Of a stretch of 64,000 nt of DNA, positions 1 through 10,511 are shown piece after piece. The notes beneath the pieces were generated by a model, which saw only the letters and a list, made by a program, of their open reading frames with translations, had not been told where the DNA came from and did no database searches. The translations under genes were made by a program, and so were the position numbers. How positions within the stretch are numbered: the stretch's first letter is position 1; each line of letters begins with the position of its first letter. Origin of the DNA: Schizochytrium sp. TIO01 (lineage: Eukaryota; Sar; Bigyra; Thraustochytrida; Thraustochytriidae); the NCBI GenBank assembly GCA_004764695.1, contig SMSO01000014.1:1253148-1317147 (forward strand). The letters are read 5' to 3'.

Positions 1-480
1 GCGATTATATTTCGGCGGTCCTCGTCTGCTGCAGGGAAGTTTACTGATGTTTTGAGAAAGAAACTTAACAACGATGCAGCGAATGTGTGGAAAATCGGGA
101 AATGTGTAGAACCTGAACGCTTGCAAAACGAATATTGGCACGCTGCTCAGAAGCCTCTTAGCCTAATGCGTATTTTAGTTGACATCGGTGTTGAGTTTGC
201 CAAAGATCGACAAGCGAAATCAGCGGATCCTACGATTTCACTTCAAGATGTTAAAAAGCGTGATATTCTTGTCCTTGAGCCCTTTCTCGGTACTGGAAGC
301 GGTTCCATTGCTTCTATGGAGCTGGGGCTTCCAGCGATTGGGTGCGACTTAGATTACAAAGATGTGGAGGCAACAAGATTTCGAATCGAAAGCATGATCT
401 CTAAACCTGCCCCCAAATCCTCTTCATTTATCAGTCTTCGGAAAAGTATATCTGGATTTACTCGAACCAAAAAAAGATAA
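1..480 (+). CDS. DNA methyltransferase, N4-cytosine/N6-adenine (beta-class) family, 3' part
   Basis: The frame is open from the first base of the window, so only about the last 159 codons are present and the start lies outside. Two hallmarks of the N6_N4_Mtase fold (Pfam PF01555) are visible in the order expected for the C-terminal part: a YWHAAQKPL segment, matching the H-P-x-QKP-L motif, and then a VLEPFLGTGSGS loop followed by LGLPAIGCDLD, matching the SAM-binding F-x-G-x-G loop and its acidic ribose-binding strand end. In this circularly permuted class the catalytic (D/N/S)PP(Y/F) motif lies upstream and would be off the window, so activity cannot be judged. A Lys/Ser-rich tail of about 30 residues follows. 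The gene converges on the TM9SF gene, with 286 bp between the stops. In bacteria such enzymes belong to restriction-modification systems; in eukaryotes they are sporadic. Whether this one is a host gene or mobile-element cargo is not visible. Confidence 0.72.
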   Translation, partial: AIIFRRSSSAAGKFTDVLRKKLNNDAANVWKIGKCVEPERLQNEYWHAAQKPLSLMRILVDIGVEFAKDRQAKSADPTISLQDVKKRDILVLEPFLGTGSGSIASMELGLPAIGCDLDYKDVEATRFRIESMISKPAPKSSSFISLRKSISGFTRTKKR

Positions 481-766
481 TTATAAATCAAATTCATGAG
501 CAACATAGTTAATCGAGGCATTTTCAGTCCAAATCTAGTTTTGTGTATGGCTCGGCCCATCGTATTTTTGTGTCCATGCTTAATGGAACCCTTTAGCTTT
601 TACCAAGTCAGGGCACAAACGTATGCTCTCTTTCATTGAAGATACAATTTCAAAGCTTGTCTCGACTGAAGCAAAACAAATACACTATTCCAACATAAAA
701 GGTAAGAAAAAAATAGTCAGATTGGACGCAGTTGCAGTTTATTTTCTTTTTTAAAGAAATATCTAT

Positions 767-2590
767 TTAATCGAGCTTGAGTTGTTTGTAAATGTATTTG
801 GTAAAGGAAAGCGACGCAAAAAATCCTACCGTGCCAAGCATAAGGGATACACCATAAGATAGAATCAACATGTATCCGAAGAAGAAGGTGGTTTGAAGAG
901 TTCCAGTCATACGGCTCCGTGCAGAGTAGTAATAGAATGAGTAGAGGTAGATGAAGATTCCGGTGGAGCCTCCAAAGAGCAAAGAGCGCCACCACCAACG
1001 GTGATCTTCAGCTGCCAACTGAAAGTATACCAACGTCACTGTAATTGCAGCGGTGACGGTGAGCAACAGGACAAATGCAAGGAAGAGAATACCGTAGAGA
1101 GAGTACACCTTATGCCCCCAAATGCTTGTGAAAATGTAGTGTACCTCAATGTAGATAGCACTGAAAGGGAGAAATCCAGCTACTAGCACTTGAGTAGCCG
1201 CCTTGTACCAAGGCGAAGCAGGGACCTGACGCGGCACCTTGCTTGTTCTACAAGGAGCCTCGAAAGGAGTGGCATTACGCTTACCAACAATAGCACCCAA
1301 AACTGTAAGCGGAAAGGTTGTCAAGAGATGAATGGCAAAGACAGAGACAATAGTCCAGAATGGCAATGCAGCGGTGGAGTCGTAGGAGATCGCCACAGTG
1401 TTGCAGACGCAAAACATAAGGAACAGAGGACCAGGGAAGAGCACGGAGGTCAGAACCGTGTTCCAAACCCAGTTAAAGCCACCCATCTGCTTGTACACAT
1501 AGGCAGAAACATAACCAGAAGTACCAGCAGTGAGAGGGTAAAGGACAGCAATCACCATTGGGAGGTTACCCTTCTTGCCCGGCGAAAAGGCAAAAAGAGC
1601 AAGAACCAGCAGAAGAACAGTTGTGCAAAGAAGGTGAGTTCCTGAACCCAGAATTGCCGCAAACAGAGTCTTGTTCATGGGGAACCGGAAAACATCGGCA
1701 TGGAGGAGCTTCCAGCCAGATTCATCCTCAGCACCAAATTCTTCCTCTTCATCAGCCAGAAGGTAACGCATGTCGTTATGAAGCACGCGAACCATGATCA
1801 TAGCGAGGAAAGTAGTCAGGAGAATGACTAAAACGAAACTGTTGATGATGCTGAGCCAGTGAATCTCCACGGTAGCGGGGAGAAAGTCTGCCTTCTGGTA
1901 GCGCTCTACGCGGTCTTCGTAGCGCACAGTAGACTCCTTCCACATTACAGCATAAGTGAAGTCCACGGTAATTTCTGAATCAACATCAGTAATGTCGAGG
2001 CGGGTTGTGGGCGACGTAGATACCTGTGCTGCAACAATGCGATCTCCATTGTACTCAATGTTAAAGATCAGATGCGTGTAAAGGTAGCGCTTTGCAGAGA
2101 TGCTTTCAAGAGACTTCTCGTCAAAGCTCTCAAGGGAAGGGAAGGAAGGTGCAGAGTCAAGAAGATTAGGTGTGTGAATGAGTCCCACGTAAGCCCACAC
2201 CGGAAGGTTGTCCACAAGCATTTCGAAGTAGTAATCCTCATCAACAGCCTTTTGAAACTTCTGTACGTCCTCAAGGCTCAAAGACTTTTTGCACAAACGT
2301 CCAAAGTGAAGCGGCACCTTGAATTTGATATCATAGTCTGTGAACACCTTGCGGTCGCCCGCAAGAATCTCGCCAAGATTATGCGATTGTTTTTCCATCT
2401 TTTCAGGCGCACAAAATGGCAACGAGTAGTACTCATATGTCTCTGTGGGATTGAAATACGGCCCAATCTTGTTTGCTACAACACGGACGACATCTCCATC
2501 GTTGTACTTCTCGCCTCCAGCGAGAGCAGTTTGTGCAAAGCATGCCAGAACTGCTGCCACGAAGGCCACCTGGGACTTGAAGCCAGTCAT
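767..2590 (-). CDS. TM9SF: Transmembrane 9 superfamily protein (EMP70/nonaspanin)
   Basis: A 607-residue polytopic Golgi/endosome membrane protein. A signal peptide (residues 1-24, ending ALA) precedes a lumenal domain of about 220 residues carrying the family signature NKIGPYFNPTETYEYYSLPFC, which is closest to the TM9SF1/TM9SF3 branch. Nine hydrophobic segments follow from about residue 245 to the end, including the very conserved GFLPFSAIYIEVHYIFTSIW stretch. The C-terminus ends KLD, which fits the K-x-D/E tail that binds COPI and retains these proteins in the Golgi. Length and topology are normal for the family (580-660 residues). Family members act in sorting of Gly-rich membrane segments, adhesion and autophagy; the exact role here is inferred. 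The start is the first ATG, directly before the signal peptide. The frame is intact and has no intron. Confidence 0.95.
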   Translation of the reverse strand: MTGFKSQVAFVAAVLACFAQTALAGGEKYNDGDVVRVVANKIGPYFNPTETYEYYSLPFCAPEKMEKQSHNLGEILAGDRKVFTDYDIKFKVPLHFGRLCKKSLSLEDVQKFQKAVDEDYYFEMLVDNLPVWAYVGLIHTPNLLDSAPSFPSLESFDEKSLESISAKRYLYTHLIFNIEYNGDRIVAAQVSTSPTTRLDITDVDSEITVDFTYAVMWKESTVRYEDRVERYQKADFLPATVEIHWLSIINSFVLVILLTTFLAMIMVRVLHNDMRYLLADEEEEFGAEDESGWKLLHADVFRFPMNKTLFAAILGSGTHLLCTTVLLLVLALFAFSPGKKGNLPMVIAVLYPLTAGTSGYVSAYVYKQMGGFNWVWNTVLTSVLFPGPLFLMFCVCNTVAISYDSTAALPFWTIVSVFAIHLLTTFPLTVLGAIVGKRNATPFEAPCRTSKVPRQVPASPWYKAATQVLVAGFLPFSAIYIEVHYIFTSIWGHKVYSLYGILFLAFVLLLTVTAAITVTLVYFQLAAEDHRWWWRSLLFGGSTGIFIYLYSFYYYSARSRMTGTLQTTFFFGYMLILSYGVSLMLGTVGFFASLSFTKYIYKQLKLD

Positions 2591-4619
2591 GCTTATTATC
2601 GTCCTCGTAGTAGTCCCTGGAAAAACAAGATTCGAGATTACTTTTATGTCTTCAACCCCAATCGAGTTTTCTCGTCAATAACCTCTACTCAGTAGCGATA
2701 TCCTCTTTCGCTAACCAAGCCAAGGCACGTTGAAGATGGCCCTTGTGAATCGCGAGGAGTGAAGTTCTCCACTGTTTCAACGCGAGCCGGTAAGCTACAG
2801 AACAAGAAAATAGAATGAACAGGTGAATGAAAGAGGGAAGGAATGTATGACGGTGCCAGTTCAAACAACCTAACACGTCGAGTCTCAGGGAGCAAGGAAC
2901 CACAGCCCCGAGAGTTCAATCAATTCGATGGGTCTTATAGAGAGGCCAGCACCCACACCACCCGCGCAGAGCTCCGCGCGCGCGATGGATAATGCTTCAC
3001 TTGCCGATTTGATCTGCTTTGCTTTGATTGACAGCTCCTCTTTTTCCTTTATCTCTCTCTCTAAATTATTCAATTTCCTTAGTTAGTTATCCTCAACTTA
3101 CAGTTATTGGGCCTTACTACTATAGGTAGGTCCTAGGTATATCTGGTATTAATAATAGAGAGAAAAATAGATTAAAAGACAGCAATGATAAACCATTTTT
3201 TTCACTATATGCCATATATGATAGTAGCACTAGCATCTTTGAACGTTCTATATCTTCTTTTTAGCATTACAAACCTTCCTCTTCAGAATGTGGTGCTACT
3301 CCACTCTCACGAGTAGTTAGAGGGAGGTAACCAGTTGAAAGATTTTAAACTGGGGTGAAAGCTCAAACTCAAACAACCAATCGCTCTAATTTCAACTGTT
3401 TTTCAATCTTTAATTATTATTTCTTTAACATCAGCAGAAATCCTAAATTATCCACCAATTAGCTGGTAGCATAGCAGTAAGTAGTAGTCAAGGTTCTTCT
3501 GCGTCTCTTTTCTTCTTCTCCAGCTAGACAGAGCCAGGTATACCTGGCGCATTCAATCAAACTTGCACTCACGCCCTATCTACAAGCGAGTGAGTGATTC
3601 TTTATGTGCTCCTCGGTGCCTCGAATCGCAGACATCATTGCCTTTTGGTCCTTATTACGTTGTATACTGTGTGGCGTGCCTTACTCAGTTTGGAGTTTAG
3701 GAGATTGAGATTGAAGGGGTCTTGCTTCTTGCCGAGAATACTTTAATACAAGTTAAAGTTATGTCAAGTCGGGCTAAGGGAGGAGTTGTTGGAAATCATC
3801 AGCGAGAAAACTAATACAGACAAACCCAGTAACCTACCGTCAGGATTGGTAGGAATTCTTGAAAGGAAGGACAAGCAAAGCATAATATATAGGCCACGTA
3901 AATGTAAGCTCCTATCAACTCGCTCAACGATGTGGAAAAGCTCTATGCCCAATACATCATATGCAGCGCTTGGCTTGCGAGAGATGGATATGCAGCACGT
4001 GATGGTCCAGTTCTTGGGGAGATCAGCTATGAATGGCAGCAAAAAGGCGAATACCGTTTAGTTATGATGGGTGGGAATGAGTGTTTCACTTTGATGGTGT
4101 CTTTTGTGGAAAGACAATCTTAACTTTATGACAGAGGGTGTTGAAAAAATGACCAAATGGCCTCAGATGTTTAGGAATTGCGAGAGTTCTGTGAGACTCT
4201 CCCAAACTTTCAGCAACATTGAAAACTAATGTAAAGTTGATGTGGTGGACAAAGTAGAGCAAAGTATAAACGAATATGCCAGGTGCCACATAGAGAGATT
4301 AAGTAAAATCCTGCGGATGTAAGACTAATTCAAGCCTTATTTAGGACGATGGTCCTATGATCTAGAAGGCCTCATTTATTTGAAGCTATCTTTATCAAGT
4401 ACGTGAACTATGTAAAGATCTTCACTTACAGATCAAGATTGTTCAAAAGATTACAGAAAAGGTTGTAAGAACAGCCATTCACTGGGACTTCAGGAACGAC
4501 ATTTTATGTAACGTATTTAGTAACGTATTTTACTTTCGCTATGAAACCGCCATCAGGAAAAGAAAGCATGTTAAAAAAGCAAAACAAAGACGCTGAGATC
4601 GCTTTGTGAAAGTAAAAGC
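2591..4619. other. Intergenic, about 2 kb
   Basis: Shared upstream region of the divergent TM9SF and CTNNBL1 genes. It is AT-rich, with short open frames that lack ATG starts or recognisable content. I see no RNA gene or mobile element. Confidence 0.6.
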
Positions 4620-6482
4620 ATGCCTGGCGGGTCTTCGTCATCAAGTTCGTCTTCACCATCAGAGGAATGGGAGCTTAATGCTGTCTTCGTACCGGCGCGC
4701 GAATTTAGCGGCGCAAGGGATGGCTTTGTCTTCAAGAAGGGCGCTCAAGGTGTTGGCTACTATGAAGATAAAGCTCTCTCCAGTGCAGATAGTTTAGGTC
4801 GCAAAAGGCCACGACAAGAGGATGATTCCATCATCTCTGGATCTGTGAAGAGGTCGGTGACATCTTCATCGAGCTCTGGGAGTTCAATGCCTCCACCGAT
4901 TTCTAGAAGTCAAGAAGTCAAGGTGGAGCCTGCCCTTTCGGAACCAACCGTGGCAAAAATGTGCTCTCTACTTGAGAAAAAAATGCAAACTAACTTGGAG
5001 GAGCGCAGCAAGTTTGCCGATAACCCAGCTCGGTTCATGGAGTCAGAGATGGAACTTGACGAGGCTATTAGTTCGCTGAAACAAATTGCAAGTGCACCTA
5101 ATTTATACAGTGTCATGGCAAAAAGCGGGATCTCACGTACTTTGGTTGCGCTGCTCGCACACGAGAACGAAGAACTTGCTAAAGATGTCCTGTCACTCTT
5201 CGTCGAGCTACTGGAATCTGAAACGATGATGGAGGAGCCCAAGGATACACGACAGCTACTAGATGCTCTCTTAGATCAAGGCCTTCTCAACGCCATTGTC
5301 AGCAGCCTTTCACGATTTGACTCAAAGTCCGAGACCGGTGCTCTTGGCGTATATCATGTGATGACCATTATTGAAAATCTTGTTGAGTTGCGGTCCAAGC
5401 TTGCAGATAGCTTAGCCATAGAAACCCCCATCATTGATTATCTCCTAGATGTGGTTCAGGTGCTCAGTGACGAGGACCTATGTTTCTCGTGTGCTGAGAT
5501 TCTTAATGTGCTCCTTACAACTTCGATCCAGGCACAAGCTCATTTTCTGGAGCTGCCTCGGACAAAGACAATAGATAAAAACACAAAGTCTTCAGACAAC
5601 GAAACTGCCAGTCTTGATAACATGGAGCGTTTACTCATGGCCATTAACAAGTTTCGCCAGTATGATCCTGAGACCTTGCGAGAGCAGGAATTTATTGCAA
5701 ATGTGTTTAGCGCCCTACGCGGAGTCTTGCTTCCAATCCGACTGCGCAAGACTTTTGCCGAACATGAAGGCTTCATTCTTATGCTAAGAATTATCAAACA
5801 TCGACGGTTCGCTTACACATATGCCCTGCACGCCATTTGTGATGCCCTAGAAGACAACTCGGATAGCTGTGAACAGCTAGTCCAGGCTGATGGCTTGAAG
5901 ACGCTTTTTCCTCTTTTCATGGGCCGCAGCATTGGCATTAAAACTGGTAACCATAGTGGAAAGGGTGAAAAGCGTAAGCCTTTACGCAAGAAGTCTGAAA
6001 TTGAGGAAGAAGTTACGCGACATGTGATCCACATCTTATTCTTGCTGCTTTCAAGTTTACCACCCGAAAGCATTTCCTACCGCCGAATTGTACGCAAGTT
6101 CTCGGAAGATGATTTAGAAAAAACCGATCGTTTATTGGAACTGCATGTTGAGGTAGCACACAGACTTGCAGAAATAGGCGAAGGTGACGGGGAGGAGCTT
6201 CTTATGGCGCGTCTCGATGCCGGTCTTGAGACAGCACAGCATATTGCTGGCATTATTGGCCACATCTGCTCCACTGGGCGTCTTACTTTAATCGAACGTG
6301 TCAAATCTCGTCTTCATGAAAATCGGCTTTCCCTACCAGCCATTAAAAAAATTCTTGACGATTATGCAGAGGATCTCACGGTTTTGCCAACTGATGACAA
6401 TGCAGAGCAGGTCCAAGCTTCCAAGCGTATGCAAAATCATGTGCGTAACCTTTCCAGAAAGGTAGCTGCTTTCTGCAGCTGA
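4620..6482 (+). CDS. CTNNBL1: Beta-catenin-like protein 1 (spliceosome NTC/Prp19-associated)
   Basis: A 620-residue armadillo-like helical repeat protein. The N-terminal ~100 residues are Ser-rich and basic (including GRKRPRQE, a plausible nuclear signal). The conserved body starts near residue 110 (MCSLLEKKMQTNLEERSKFA, then ADNPARFMESEMELDEAI), the typical opening of the CTNNBL1 domain (formerly DUF1716), and runs to the C-terminus through segments such as IRLRKTFAEHEGFILMLRII and FAYTYALHAICDAL. In animals CTNNBL1 binds CDC5L and PRP31 in the Prp19/CDC5L complex and takes part in pre-mRNA splicing. Length is slightly above the usual ~560 because of the N-terminal tail. The ATG at 4620 is the natural start: it follows an AT-rich leader and gives the full domain. 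No intron is needed. The next gene downstream is convergent. Confidence 0.93.
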   Translation: MPGGSSSSSSSSPSEEWELNAVFVPAREFSGARDGFVFKKGAQGVGYYEDKALSSADSLGRKRPRQEDDSIISGSVKRSVTSSSSSGSSMPPPISRSQEVKVEPALSEPTVAKMCSLLEKKMQTNLEERSKFADNPARFMESEMELDEAISSLKQIASAPNLYSVMAKSGISRTLVALLAHENEELAKDVLSLFVELLESETMMEEPKDTRQLLDALLDQGLLNAIVSSLSRFDSKSETGALGVYHVMTIIENLVELRSKLADSLAIETPIIDYLLDVVQVLSDEDLCFSCAEILNVLLTTSIQAQAHFLELPRTKTIDKNTKSSDNETASLDNMERLLMAINKFRQYDPETLREQEFIANVFSALRGVLLPIRLRKTFAEHEGFILMLRIIKHRRFAYTYALHAICDALEDNSDSCEQLVQADGLKTLFPLFMGRSIGIKTGNHSGKGEKRKPLRKKSEIEEEVTRHVIHILFLLLSSLPPESISYRRIVRKFSEDDLEKTDRLLELHVEVAHRLAEIGEGDGEELLMARLDAGLETAQHIAGIIGHICSTGRLTLIERVKSRLHENRLSLPAIKKILDDYAEDLTVLPTDDNAEQVQASKRMQNHVRNLSRKVAAFCS

Positions 6483-6920
6483 TAGTATAAAGTATCTTGA
6501 ATGTGATAGTGTTTTAAGATCTGCTGCCCAATCAGAATTTTGGAACGACTTGTTTTTGAAATGGGATATCTACTGCTTCAAGTTTTCTGCTGTCTATAAA
6601 ATTGGCCACAACTCCTACTCCACTTTATGTTTGACTTGAACTTCACTGAAAAAGGTAGTTTTTATAAATCAGGATTATAGATTACATTGGGCTGCATATG
6701 TACTTGGACTTTTGCTGATTAACCGCTGGAGCATTCCCATTGTGCTTGGGCGCTTGCTCTTGAATTTGTATAAACTAGAGATTGTGTCTTGATTTCAAGC
6801 TTTGTGGTCTTGATTCTCCGCATAATAACAACAAAAACACGATCTTTTTCTAGGCAGACATGATACTACAAAGCTATGCAGCTAAGGAAGGCTGCCGAGT
6901 TCGATGAAGAGAAAAGATGC
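6483..6920. other. Convergent intergenic spacer
   Basis: 438 bp between the stops of CTNNBL1 and the TBC1D23-like gene. It presumably holds both 3' ends; I see nothing else in it. Confidence 0.6.
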
Positions 6921-9533
6921 TTAAAGAAAAAGCTCTTGAGCCATTTTATTAAAGCTTTCGAGCAACTTGGATGAGTCTTCATTTGGCAAAGAGAATGCAG
7001 ATATAAAGTGGTTTTCGGGCGCGTGGTAGCGCATGATTATATCCTGAAAAGATGACGTTGCAGAAGGAAGGACAATAAGGTGAGAAATCTCTGATAAATG
7101 ACGAGCATCGAGGACTCGAAAGGTAAGTTGTTCAAGGTCACCAAGTCGTGCGAGCTGGCTCCGACGGATGAACTTTCGTGTTCGCGGAGGAGAAGCGCCC
7201 TTGGCTTGGAGAAAGAAAATTCGATAACTTGTGATGCACATGATACCTGGCATTGAGTCAGACCCCCCGAGATTAATAGGATATAATGACCAATGCTGCA
7301 ATTTCAAAGGACGAAGAATACTCAGTGAAACAATGCCTCCTCGATATAAACCACTCAATTCATGCCTTGCCTGTGCTGCACTAGCAGGTAGATAATTAGA
7401 GAGATCTGATTTAGACTCAGTGAAGGTATCAACAGATTCAAGTGTTTTAGTTTGGGGCTGCAGAAGCTCTTCTTCTACGCTGGAGTGCGCAGTATCAATA
7501 ATGCGAATTTGATCTTGCAAGCTAGACTGTCGAGACTTACGATCGGCGTCTCGAACAGCCTTTTCTCGGGCAAGAGTTTCAGCTGAGAGACCTCCAAAGC
7601 CAAGAGTTAATTTCATCTTGTCTGACCAGGATTTGGCTTTTCTAGGATTTTCTTTGGAATCGTGGGTCCGTGTCTGAGGTGATCGTGCATAAGCTTGCGG
7701 CGATGATTGTGCATTTGGAAGCGGGAGGGTCGTCGGAGAAGATTTCGTAAACCAAGAACCAAGCACAGATGACACATTCTCTCGCGCCGCCATCACTGAG
7801 GATGCCACACGATTGCCAGTTGCGGATCCTGTAAGCTCGTTTAGACTTTCCTGAGCATGCTTCAGCCTGCTCTTTTGCTTTTGTTGTTGTTGTAATTTTT
7901 GTTGTTGTGCCAGGTATGCTCGAGTCTCGTCGTCATAGAAAGCTTCTTCGATCACATTAAGAGGAGTGGATGCGCGTAGAATTTTGGCCTCCTCGCAAAG
8001 CTGGACTGCATCGCTGGCTGGGATACGAGCCACAGCCGAGCGTAGGACGTCAAGAAAGTGCTGCGGAGATGTATCATCGCCTTCCATAAGAGATTGCCTG
8101 CATTTCACAAGCAGGGCAATCATCATATATACAGCGAGTGGGCCTCGGGGATCGCATCCTTCCCACACCCCAGTAAGAAGGGAAGCGTGAGAAGGTCCCT
8201 CATCGCCATTATTTTCCGGGCAAGCATCTACAATTAGGAGGTCCCAGATTGTCAAGAGAGAAGACACAACCACTTCACCAGCAAAAGCACAGCGCCACCA
8301 TCTCCAAGGAATAACAACCTGTGGAGGACCGATAGAGAATACTCTATGAGCGAGTTCTTCATCATGTAAACGCAACACAAGCTCGAGAAGCTTTGCGCGC
8401 TTGGCAAGAATCGAAGGGACAACTGCATCATCATCGGGAAACTGAAGTAAAAGTACCCTCTTGCGACGCAACTCCTGAATGAGCGGCGCGATGTGGAAAG
8501 GTGAAAGTTTCAGTATCGGCGAGGCAAGTACATATACTACATCAGCAATACCTGGGTCGCAGAGAGAGATTTCAACATCAAAGGCACGAACCACAACGCG
8601 GGTATGCATGATGACTTCTACATGGAGGTCATCTGCATGTGCATCACGTAGAATTTCGTCAGGATCGTCAATTCCAAGCCTGCGCTGTTCTTCTACGAGA
8701 CCTGCATGACGGATTATGGTGCTCTCTGTCATTGCTTTGAGGACACTATCTTCATCCTCGCGAGAAGGTTGTTGGTCACGTCCGTGTTGGCGAGGTGAAA
8801 CCCGAACATCATCTCTAGTATGGAGCAGCTTGCACCAGACATCAGCTCGATATTTTGGGTGAACACGACCGAGGCGCTGACACACGGTCATGATTTCTCG
8901 CACATTGCTTGCGTTACCTTCGTTGTTTAGAATACTTTGAAGCCTTGCCAAGAGATCAGACTCCTCTTCAGGATCACATTCATGCTTTGATTCTGACTCT
9001 GATACAAGCTTGACAGCCTCACGATGGTGCTTTGCTTCAGGAGTTTCATCTCCACCATCCACTAGCCAGTCGAGAAAATCTCCACTTTCTGAGCTTGTCC
9101 GTTCTTTAAGGCCTCTCTTTGAGGACTTTGAGGTTTCCACTTTTAGACCATTCATATCAGACTTTAACTGAGATCTTGCCTTCCTTGCTGACGTAGTGCC
9201 GTTTTCGCCATCTTTAGGTCTAGAATTGTCATCAGCAGGGCTCATGCTAAGCCCAAGATCTTCAGCTTCCTGGTCATCAGCAGCATCATCTTCATCTGCT
9301 GCATCGTCAATTTGCTGAGCTTTACGTTGATCTGGCGACTGATTTGCTACGAAACTTTCCTCGTCGCTTTCCTCGTCATCTAAATTCTCATGGTCATCCC
9401 TCAAGAAATCGAGTACAGGGTCATCGTGCGCAATAGTTTCTGCCCGGTCGTCACCATCGCCAGCAAACGCATCCCGCGGCAGACCTACTTCGTCTAGAAG
9501 CTGCAAGAAATCATCATCCTCGTCTGACTCCAT
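6921..9533 (-). CDS. TBC1D23: TBC domain protein, TBC1D23-like
   Basis: An 870-residue protein. Residues 1-190 are acidic and Ser-rich, an extension absent from animal TBC1D23. A TBC-type helical domain follows at about 195-530. It opens with LLARLQSILN and KYRADVWCKLL, and later carries RLHDEELAHRVF, then VVSSLLTIWDLLIVDAC and LAVYMMIALLVKCRQSLM, which match the order and spacing of TBC1D23. The catalytic Arg finger (I-x-x-D-x-x-R) is not conserved (ILRDAHADD), so GTPase activation is unlikely, as in the animal protein. A Gln-rich coiled segment and a low-complexity linker lead to a PH-like C-terminal module (~745-870; LYRGGIVSLSILRPLKLQHW, then ITSYRIFFLQ). TBC1D23 bridges trans-Golgi golgins to WASH-marked endosomal vesicles. 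I see no rhodanese domain between the TBC and C-terminal parts, where animals have one. The start is the first ATG, with an acidic N-terminus. Confidence 0.75.
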   Translation of the reverse strand: MESDEDDDFLQLLDEVGLPRDAFAGDGDDRAETIAHDDPVLDFLRDDHENLDDEESDEESFVANQSPDQRKAQQIDDAADEDDAADDQEAEDLGLSMSPADDNSRPKDGENGTTSARKARSQLKSDMNGLKVETSKSSKRGLKERTSSESGDFLDWLVDGGDETPEAKHHREAVKLVSESESKHECDPEEESDLLARLQSILNNEGNASNVREIMTVCQRLGRVHPKYRADVWCKLLHTRDDVRVSPRQHGRDQQPSREDEDSVLKAMTESTIIRHAGLVEEQRRLGIDDPDEILRDAHADDLHVEVIMHTRVVVRAFDVEISLCDPGIADVVYVLASPILKLSPFHIAPLIQELRRKRVLLLQFPDDDAVVPSILAKRAKLLELVLRLHDEELAHRVFSIGPPQVVIPWRWWRCAFAGEVVVSSLLTIWDLLIVDACPENNGDEGPSHASLLTGVWEGCDPRGPLAVYMMIALLVKCRQSLMEGDDTSPQHFLDVLRSAVARIPASDAVQLCEEAKILRASTPLNVIEEAFYDDETRAYLAQQQKLQQQQKQKSRLKHAQESLNELTGSATGNRVASSVMAARENVSSVLGSWFTKSSPTTLPLPNAQSSPQAYARSPQTRTHDSKENPRKAKSWSDKMKLTLGFGGLSAETLAREKAVRDADRKSRQSSLQDQIRIIDTAHSSVEEELLQPQTKTLESVDTFTESKSDLSNYLPASAAQARHELSGLYRGGIVSLSILRPLKLQHWSLYPINLGGSDSMPGIMCITSYRIFFLQAKGASPPRTRKFIRRSQLARLGDLEQLTFRVLDARHLSEISHLIVLPSATSSFQDIIMRYHAPENHFISAFSLPNEDSSKLLESFNKMAQELFL

Positions 9534-10511
9534 CCTGCCTCTGCTGTTTGTGAAGCGATTTCTCTTTCGCTCCGTTGATCTTTGACAAGGAAACGAAACC
9601 TTTTCTCAAATTGATCCCGAATGGGTTTTGCCAATCATCTTATATGATCATAGCTCTGATCTCTCCAACTCATCATTCCTTGATATTGATATCTTTATTA
9701 TGGCTATTAGTAATAACATGAGGAAAAAGGAAAAGAAATCTCGATTTGCCACGTCAAGTGCTCAGTCAAAGAAGCGCACTTACCTCTAAGTAGAACTGGA
9801 TGGATATAACAAATACAGCACAGCTGCGTTTTTCTTAATTTTCTTTGCCTAATTCCTGGCACTATGTTGTCCATGCACATGCAATCCTTGGTCTTGCTTG
9901 CACCAGCTGAAGATAATCCCACTTTGTTTAATTCCACTCCTTTAGAAAAGAGGTACGCCTGCATTCTATTCGAGAGCACCAAAGGTGCATGCATACACTT
10001 GTCATACTTATTGCAGACAACCTTTCGCACCACACGAAACTTTCTATATGAAAAAAGTTCTACAAAACGAGTTGGGCGGACGTCAGTGCCGAGATATTCT
10101 ACCTTCGCGGCAACGATGTTAATTAGTGGATGATCGATCTCCTGAATATACTTCCACCATTCTTATTGCTTGACAGTTCATCGTCACAAATAAACGCATT
10201 CGACGTGCTGCTATACCCAAGCTTGTTTGAGATTAGTACGAAGGCGAAGGATAAGTCTGTGCGCAAAACATGTGTCTCTATAAAGATGGTTGTAACAACA
10301 TGGGCAAACCGAGTTACCTTTGTTTCTTAAGAGTCCGGTGCCTGCCTAGCACCTTTCTAGGTCTTCATAAGAAAAAACAATGTTAACCACCGCCGAAAGG
10401 AAAATGATAAAGATCATAATTGCTATTTACCATATGGATTTGAGAGCAGCAAGCAGGCAAGAAAGCAAAGTCGGTATACCTGCCACGGGGTCGCGACTGT
10501 GACGAAGAGCG
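9534..10511. other. Divergent intergenic region
   Basis: 978 bp shared by the TBC1D23-like gene (minus) and TOP6A (plus). No credible coding frame. It presumably contains both promoters, but no motif stands out. Confidence 0.6.
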
